From the NCBI RefSeq assembly GCF_003711515.1, contig NW_021167086.1, positions 2,208,289 to 2,272,288 on the forward strand: a stretch of 64,000 nucleotides of DNA, read 5' to 3'. Shown one piece after another: positions 56,806 through 64,000 of the stretch. The notes under the pieces were generated by a model, which ran no database searches, was not told where the DNA came from, and worked only from the letters and a program-made list of their open reading frames with translations. The stretch is from Sodiomyces alkalinus F11. Taxonomy: Eukaryota > Ascomycota > Sordariomycetes > Glomerellales > Plectosphaerellaceae. The translations under genes and the position numbers were made by a program. Each line of letters opens with the position of its first letter. Within the stretch, counting starts at the first letter, position 1.

Positions 56806-59210
56806 AGAAAGCAGCCACTATTATAGGATATATCTATAGCATAAATAGTTATTCCCCTAAGTAAGCTACGATAGCGAAGGTCCGAGAGTAGTATAGGTAT
56901 AGTATAGTTTCTAATATTCGTTTATTCCTTGGTCTCGCTACCTTTTACCGAGGCTGGATTTATAAGTTCGCTATTATCGCTAGACCCCTAACCGACCTAC
57001 TACGGAAGAATACTACCTTTAAGTAGGAGGAGCCTTAATAACACGCTATAAACGCCCTTACGAAAGCCCTTACTACTACCCCTATCCTAATTACTATCTA
57101 GTACGGCGAAGGCGTAGGAGTTATCTATATTATCGTTAACAATAGTATAGATAGATAGGGTAGAATCCTCGGATACTATATTAAAGATAAAAAAGCTATA
57201 GTATAATACGAAAGCGGTCGCTAATCTCCTATAAAAAAGGTTTATAATACTTATAATCTAAAGCTAAGGAGAGTCCTAAAAACTCTTTAGCACCTACGTA
57301 ACTACCTTCTATAGGGTTTACTTTATCCTCGAAACCGATACCTAAGCCCTTTTATCCTAATTAAAGGGATCTACTACTAACCTCCCGAATGTTCTAATTA
57401 CTCGATAACTCGCCTAGATCCGGCTTGACGACTTCGATATTAAGTATATTAAAGGATCTAAGAATACTATAGCCGATAGACTCTCTCGAATACCCGGAAT
57501 ACCCTTTAATTAGACTAACGACGATATCTAAAAAGACTTAGATAATATTATAGATAATAGAATCTTCCTTACGGAGGCCGAGAAGTAGTTCGATAACCCT
57601 ACCCTGGCTAATAATATCCTTAATAAGGACCTTACCTAGAGTTAGTTTTCCCGATAAGTAGCCACCTTTTTAACGACCTTTCGCGTGCCTAAAGGAATAG
57701 ATCCTAGGGAAGCCTATAGAGTTAAAGACAGGGCTACCCGTGTATTTCTTAAGGATAGACTATTATAGACCCGAGTAACTAAGGCCGATTCGACCTATAA
57801 AGACTAGATTAACGATAAGGACGCCTAGGTTAACCTTATTAGGAGAGTATACGACGAATCCGGATACTAAGGAAGGCAGGGCACTTACTATCGCCTCGCC
57901 TGTAACTACTTCTAGGACGGTATCTATAAAAGCGTTTAGAGGTTTATTAAATTCTATTCTAAATACTAAGCTCGCTATAGTCGTTCCTAGGAGGATCCCC
58001 TAATCGCTATAAGCCTGCCCGAAACCGCCCTCCCTTTTACCTGGGTCTGCCTAGATATTTAATATCTCTAAGGGTAGTATCTTATAAAGGCCCGCTATAT
58101 ATTTATAGGTTAGGTAAAGGCTTAACTGCTAAAGAACAATACGTCTAAGGCTATTACCTTATTCTTATAGGAAGATATAATCTATAGTTATAGGCTTTAT
58201 ATACTCCTCCTTATAGATAGAGGTCTAGAGAATAGGGGTTATATAATCGAGTTAAACCGTCGTTATAAGACTACTGGAAAGCTCGCCTTAGCCTATTACC
58301 CCGTGCTAATAGCCGTAATAAAGTTATGTATAAGGTTATTACCTACGCTCTATCTATCTAGTCGAAGCTTTACTCTAAAGTCTTTTACGAGATCCTCCTA
58401 ACAGTCCTCTTCGCTAACCGTATAACGGTAAGAGCTTCTACTAGCAGTACTCCTTTCTTCCTTTTATATAGCTATAAGGCTATTACCCTAATTAAGACGA
58501 CCTGCCTAACCTAGAGAATACCGGACTAAGGCCACGTTAAAATCCCTAAGGATAAGATAATACTTCGATTAAGGGCTTCTACCTAGCTTAATACCGACTG
58601 ATATACTACTATTACTATAATTACTAAATAATAAGGGCGACTGTCTACCTATATTAACGCTAGCTATACCCGGGTACTCCGTAAGTAAAGGCTATAAGTT
58701 AAGGATCTTATATTAGTTTAAGATACTAAGAAAGCTATCGATACAAGCCGTAAGGCTAAGCTTAACTACCGATAGAATAGCCTATATCGTATCCGGAAGG
58801 CTAATCACGATAATATGTCCTTTATCCTTAATACTCTTACTAGGGAAGAACTAAAAGGGATTACTTTTACCGCTAACCGCCTAAAGAAGTTTATCTAAAA
58901 CGACGATAGGCACTAGGAACCTAAGGACTAGACTATACTTAAATAAGACTATAGCGAGGAGCTTAAGATTATATACCCTGCTCGAGGAGTCCCTATTACC
59001 GAAAAAGTCACTAAAGCACCCCTTTTACCTAATAAGGACCCTAAGGAAGATACTAGGGCCGAGTATAACATTGATTCCCCTAATTATACTATTAACGGTC
59101 TTTTACGCCGCTCTAAGAGACTAAAAGAGTTATTAGGGGAGTATTATAGGAAGCTAGAGGAAGAGCTAAAAAAGGTAAAGGAGTTTAGTACCGTTAAGGT
59201 ATAAATTCTA
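56806..59210 (+). pseudogene. Gypsy G1 copy 2: RT end, RNase H and integrase remnant
   Basis: RNase H about 57080-57500 with an IIVNNSIDR stretch (IVDAS in the family) near 57130 and the ADRLSR-like end near 57470. Integrase zinc-binding domain near 57850-57960, catalytic core to about 58400, and a long C-terminal tail ending in a ELKKVKEF-like charged helix near 59165-59190. RIP-type stops throughout. Confidence 0.7.
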
Positions 59211-60525
59211 TAGCGTCTAGATTTTAATCTAAGTAAATATAAGGATTATACTAGTAAGCTATATTTCGTTCCTTATTATTACTTTGCCTAATTTCTTATA
59301 GTTTTAAAGCCTATACTTACTAGGAGGCTAGCGTATAGTCTTAGAGCCGAGGGTAAAGAAAGCTAAGTCTTTTATTTACCTAGAGTCGCGATATACGCCG
59401 GTATAAAGGGCGTAAACCTGGAAATAATCTTCCTAACTACTACCCTAGTCCGTTTCTTTTTTAAACCTTTTCCTTTATTACCCTAATTAGAAGCACTATA
59501 AATCTATCTAGACTTATTTCCCTGATTAAAAGACTTTTTCCTATATTTATTGTTTATTATATATATAAGTAAGCCTAACTACGTAGACGTTATAAAGATA
59601 TACCACTACACACACCTATTTCTGTAGTAAGTATAGGTTTCTTTTATTATAATCTCGAATTCTTTGCTTCTAATTCCCTTAATCACCGTATAACTTATCG
59701 GACCTAAGCTACATTATACTTAGTTTAATATAAGCTATCTATTCTGCGAAAGGGAATTATAGTCGGGAATAACTAGTATAGGGACGGGTACTAAGAATAT
59801 CATAAAATCGAGAGAAATGCTGTTAAAGGCTATAAGCCGTAAATAGTAAATCCCTCCTTTACTAACCCTAGTACTAGTAAGTTATTAAGTTATTACGTTA
59901 ATCTTAATAGCTTGATTTTAAAAGTATAAAAGCCCTCTCCTTTCTACAACTTAAAGCCCCTTTTCCTAATCCCTATTACTAATCGCTCTCCCTATTACTG
60001 ATATTATAGCCCTATTCCCCTAACCACGCCTATATATACTACCCTTAAATCTACTATACGTAAGTTCCTCGTCCGGAAAGAAAAGACCTACACTATACCT
60101 ATTACCAGAAGAGTAAGTTCAAGACACTAAGTCAACGGCCTTAAAGAGCCCCGTCGGATAAACGCCTAAAAAAGAACAACGTAATATCACGATAACGATA
60201 GCGATAATAATAATAAAACCTGAAAATCCGGGGGGTTCCCTAGCTTCGTTAGCCTAATTAAGTGACTGCCGGCTACTGTCTATAAATCTTATTCTTCTTA
60301 TAAGGGCTTTATTACTAGATAGGCCCGTAGAATCCACCCGTATCGAGTAGAAAACGGATCTTTATAAAGAGAAGGAAAAGAGAAGAAGATAGGCTATAAG
60401 AAGACCTCTTTTTATACCTATTGTCCCCTAATCTTACTACCCTACCCTACTTTTATATATAACGGCTCTTTCTTCCCCTAACTATATAGGCAATTTAGGT
60501 TTAGGAGCTTATTTTATTATAATTC
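59211..60525 (+). other. Gypsy G1 copy 2: non-coding 3' segment
   Basis: Matches 20060-21370 inverted. No ORF recognised. Confidence 0.5.
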
Positions 60526-60599
60526 ATAAAGATTATAATACCTTTAAAAACGAGTATCGTTAAGCCGAAAGTGACCCTAAGGTGCCGTATTATCGATAA

Positions 60600-62035
60600 A
60601 ATTAATTCTGATATCGGATTCGGACTCTACGCCCTTAAAAGCACCGGAGACCGATATCGTAGCGAGACCGTAAAGGGCGTGGTGAGTTATATATTATAGG
60701 GTGGCCTGTAGGGCTAACCGAACGCAATACTAGTATACTACTATAGAGCGCCTAGTATACGACGACTAGAACTAACCCGGGGCGCGTAGCCCCGGGAAAG
60801 CCCTAAAAATCCTAGGTACTAAGCGGGCGTACCGAAGGCGTACTACAGAAATTATATACCTAATTCTCCGGACTACTAGCTAATAGGGTAAGCGCCGATA
60901 CGGCGCTAAAGCTAGTATAGAAGATCCTTTAAACGTTATACTATAAGACTGTTATAGGGAAGCCGCTATGCTAATAACCCGGTAATAATATACCTCCCCT
61001 TACGACTAAAAGGCTTACCGATATAATCTAATAAGCGATTAAGGGTATACTAATAGAACTACTTAGGGTAGTAGGACTTAAGACCTACGCCTAGGTAGTA
61101 AGGAGTATACCCGCGTAGTGTTAATATATCGAGATAGCACCGGTAAAGGTTAGACCTACCCGATACGCCCGAGAACTAATAGTCCGATACGGAGATACTA
61201 AGACTAACCTTAAGAGCCGCACCCTATAAGAGATTACTAAGGCGGTGAATTAAATTACCCGCCGCGTAGACGTAATAGCCGCGCGATAACTCCCGAGCAG
61301 CGATATAATTATTATATTTAAGTATAGGAATAAATAGTAAATAACGAACGCGAATAACTAGGTTAAAAGCGTATTTAGTATTGGAGCCACGATATATAAG
61401 AAAACGTACTAAGTTATAGTAAAAGGAATACCGATAGCGTAGCTACTAACTTATAACCCCGATACGGCGCTATAAGAACTTCAGCTCTAAAATAACGTAG
61501 CGATTACCCGGATTAAGGCCAGGAAACCGAGGAATAACGTAGCGTGGACGGCGTTACTAACTATTAAGGTCGCCCGCCCTAAAGGCAGAGCGACTAATAA
61601 AGGAGGGAGTCTTTTTTAATTACGGACACTATAATAGTAAACCCTATAACCCCGAGATCTCCTTATAATAGTGCTTTAAGTGCCTCGACTTCGGATATAA
61701 AGTAAGTTAATACTAGGTAATAAAAGCGCTATATGGGTATTATAGCAGAGTAGAGTTAGCGTACTAAGGGGGCTTCGCGGCGTATAAAGTTAAGACGGAC
61801 CCGAAGAAAAGGCGTTACGCCGCCTATAAAAGGCTATATGCGGCGTTTGATAATAAGTGCGTAAGTAAAGTGAAGGAAAGGCGCGGACTAAGGAGGTATA
61901 TACTAATAGAGTAAAGGGATTTAACCTTAACTAACTTAAGAAATATAGGGCGGAGAGGGAGCGTAGCGTTTTCACGGCGTCGCTAAACACGATAATAATC
62001 CCCGAACCGCCTAAGAAAAAGAGAAAATAGAAGGG
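60600..62035 (+). pseudogene. LINE-4 ORF1 (gag-like) remnant with zinc knuckles
   Basis: A C-x2-C-x4-H-x4-C knuckle starts at 61672, with its first two Cys codons intact and the His and last Cys now Tyr and Tyr. A second cluster follows at about 61715-61745. A basic tail with PPKKKRK-like composition runs near 62005-62030. Only the general LINE ORF1 type can be named. Confidence 0.6.
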
Positions 62036-62329
62036 ACGCCTTTTAGGGTCGCGGATTATCCTCCTTAGATCGCGTACCGCCCTCTTTACGCCTACTTAGG
62101 ATAATAATATTATAAAGTTCCTCGCCTTTAATACTACTTTTTAGCCTTTATAAAGCCTTACCCTTTACCCCCGGGCTATATTTAAGGCGTAATTATAGAG
62201 CGAAGCGAGCGCGGTATAGCCGCCTAAGATAAATAATTAAAATCGCTTAGTAGAATATAGGGGGATAGTAGAATAAAGTATAGTAGGCGCTTTATAACCG
62301 TAGCGGGTATAATATAATAATAATAATAC

Positions 62330-64000
62330 AGCCCGGGGTAAATAAGAGGAAGAACCCGATTTACTTAAGGGGATATAATTATAGGATAGTATAGGGGAGT
62401 AAGCGCGCCCTACTCTATATATATAAGCGGTATAAGGCCACTATATTTATATAGCCAACGGGTAAGGATTAGGCCTAGGCTATAATTAGAGTTAGGATAT
62501 AATAGTAGGAGATAAGTATATAGGTAGTATATTTAGTATACTATAAGGGAGAAGAGTAGGAGACCCTAATATATAATCTCGTAGCGGAACCGGAGTAGTA
62601 ATATACTATCCTAGTAGAAGACTTTAACCTAAAGAACCCCTTTTAGAACGGGTATAATAGATATAATAGATAATCGGAAAACCTTATTATACTCGCGCAC
62701 TAATAGTACCTTAACCTTATAACCCCGAAAGAATATATTACTAGGATCTTAGCCGATACTAATGAATAGTATAGTATACTAGACCTTACCTAGGTTTTAG
62801 CGGACCTTACCTACGTATACTAGGGGGATAATCTAGACCTAATAGGCTTAGACTATATAGCTTAGGTAATTAATATTAACACGGTATAACTATACTAGTA
62901 TATCGCTAGTAAAGGATAAAGGTAAAGGAAGTTAGACCGGGAAGCGGCTTAGAGAGAGGCCTAAAGGCTAGACTATAAAGAAATACCCCTTACCCCGGAA
63001 GTAATCGACTAATAGTAAACTAGATATTATAGGACCTTATTGGTATCGCGGACGTTATAGCGCCGCGCCGTAAGCTAGCCGCCTTCCGCGATAGGCCGTT
63101 ATAGTGGATATAAGAGATAGTAGAGGCGAATAAGGAGGTAATAAGACTAATATAGCGCTATTATAGGCGGAGGTCGCGTAGTGGGTAAAATAAACTTAAG
63201 GAGGTAGATAAATATCACGATATTCTAGTTAGAATAGAGAAGCGGAAGAGCTAGCACGGCGCTATTAATACGATAATAGTAGACTAGAAAAGCCTTTAGG
63301 TATTATAATACTAGGCCCGGACGGTAAGCTACCTACCCCTAGACCTCCTATCTATCCTGCCCCTATAACGTAGCGCGGGCGGACTAATTATAATAATATA
63401 TAATAGGAAAGCGATAATCCTTATAAAGAAGTTTTTCCCCTTATTATACCCTATAGAAAACGGGCGTATCGGCGGCGCGCTAAGGATAGCGGTAATATTA
63501 CTTACGTAAAAGGTCACGGAAAAGGAGGTTTAGTAGATTATATAATAAATAGTAAAGTAAAAGGTACCCGGGGAGGATAGCCTACTAAACGGATTCCTAC
63601 TCGCTTATAGCTAACCACTTTATAGGCGATTAATATAACTCTTCTCCGCGAGCCTTAAGGCCGTATATTTCCCGTAATAATACTATACCGTAGAAGTAGT
63701 GGTGCTTAAGAAACTAGGTAAACTAAAGGAAGCTTACACGATAGCTTTAGGGTAATAACCGATATTACTCCTTAGCGTAACGGGGAAAGTCCTTAAGAAG
63801 ATAATAGTAGGGAGAATCACGACTATAACGGAGGAGTACTAACTCCTCCTTACCGGATAAATAAGTAATCGTAGATACTATAATATAACGGTAATGGTTA
63901 GGGCTATTATAAAGGGAGTATACGCTATATAGGAGCGCGGCGGGGCTATAATATAATTAAAGCTTAATATCTAGGTCGCCTTTAATATAGTACTATACTA
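62330..64000 (+). pseudogene. LINE-4 ORF2: endonuclease and start of reverse transcriptase
   Basis: Endonuclease block V-E-D-F-N-L near 62620-62640 (G-D-F-N in the family) followed by a TRILADT and DLT region near 62740-62790. RT begins near 63650 with a PILLLSVTGKVLKKIIVGRI stretch at 63760-63815 and breaks off at the window end near an L-D-V-x-x-A-F-N block. Minus-strand frame 63329-63517 is a shadow. Confidence 0.65.

Larger units (their letters stand above)
56806..60525 (+). mobile_element. Gypsy G1 copy 2, fragment
   Basis: Starts abruptly in the RT region with sequence equivalent to 23768 of copy 1 (inverted) and runs through RNase H, integrase and the non-coding 3' segment to about 60525, the equivalent of 20060. 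Neither LTR nor the extra ORFs are present in the window. LINE-4 begins right after. Confidence 0.8.
60530..64000 (+). mobile_element. LINE-4: another LINE, runs off the window
   Basis: Its 5' sequence differs from LINE-1 and LINE-3, but the layout is alike: gag-like ORF1 with CCHC, then endonuclease, then RT, which is cut by the window end. Plus strand, RIP-altered. The 5' boundary is set where Gypsy G1 similarity is lost (about 60525). Confidence 0.7.

Noticed and set aside
63329..63517. Minus-strand open frame near the window end
   Set aside because: Antisense to LINE-4 ORF2, no recognisable features.
1..64000. tRNA or rRNA genes
   Set aside because: No cloverleaf-like or rRNA-like sequence was recognised by eye; a covariance-model scan would be needed to exclude a tRNA gene.

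Overview
The window looks like nuclear DNA of a filamentous ascomycete (Pezizomycotina). It holds one intact cellular gene, a eukaryotic histidyl-tRNA synthetase with a 57-bp intron of fungal type (41505-43133). Nearly everything else is nested retrotransposons decayed by repeat-induced point mutation (RIP). TA is hugely over-represented, CA and TG are scarce, and CG is common. Reading frames stay recognisable for kilobases but are cut by TAG/TAA codons where Gln (CAG/CAA) or Trp (TGG) is expected, with Tyr where His or Cys is expected. Taxonomic depth and RIP as the cause are inferred from pattern only.

Layout. (1) 1-14927: a Copia element (family A) is split by a Tad1/I-like LINE (LINE-1, 216-13695, 13-bp target duplication). 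LINE-1 is itself split by a complete Copia element of a second family (2055-8177, duplication GATAC), by a 5'-truncated LINE on the minus strand (9052-10607, 15-bp near-duplication) and by a solo-LTR-like insert (10960-11352). (2) 14928-15181: a short segment without RIP. (3) 15182-41326: a family-A Copia on the plus strand, whose leader is split by a very large Gypsy element on the minus strand (15441-35906). The Gypsy gag region is split in turn by a full-length LINE-2 (26710-32833, exact 16-bp duplication). Between pol and the 3' LTR the Gypsy carries two extra decayed reading frames: an antisense ORF of unknown family (about 18840-19997, +) and a Ulp1/C48-type cysteine protease-like ORF (about 15830-18010, -). 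(4) 41327-43215: the HisRS gene island without RIP. (5) 43361-46728: a truncated Gypsy of another family, then a GATATC minisatellite. (6) 46870-56805: a minus-strand family-A Copia split by LINE-3, a relative of LINE-1 on the minus strand that itself carries a 1.24-kb insert with TIR-like ends and an unknown ORF. (7) 56806-60525: a fragment of the same Gypsy family as in (3). (8) 60530-64000: the start of a different LINE, running off the window.

How the parts work together. The transposons are dead or nearly so. The only expected cellular function is tRNA-His charging. A probable CPC1/Gcn4 site lies just upstream of the HisRS gene, and two in-frame start codons could give a mitochondrial and a cytosolic form. 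The most unusual content is the protease-like ORF and its divergent partner inside the Gypsy element.
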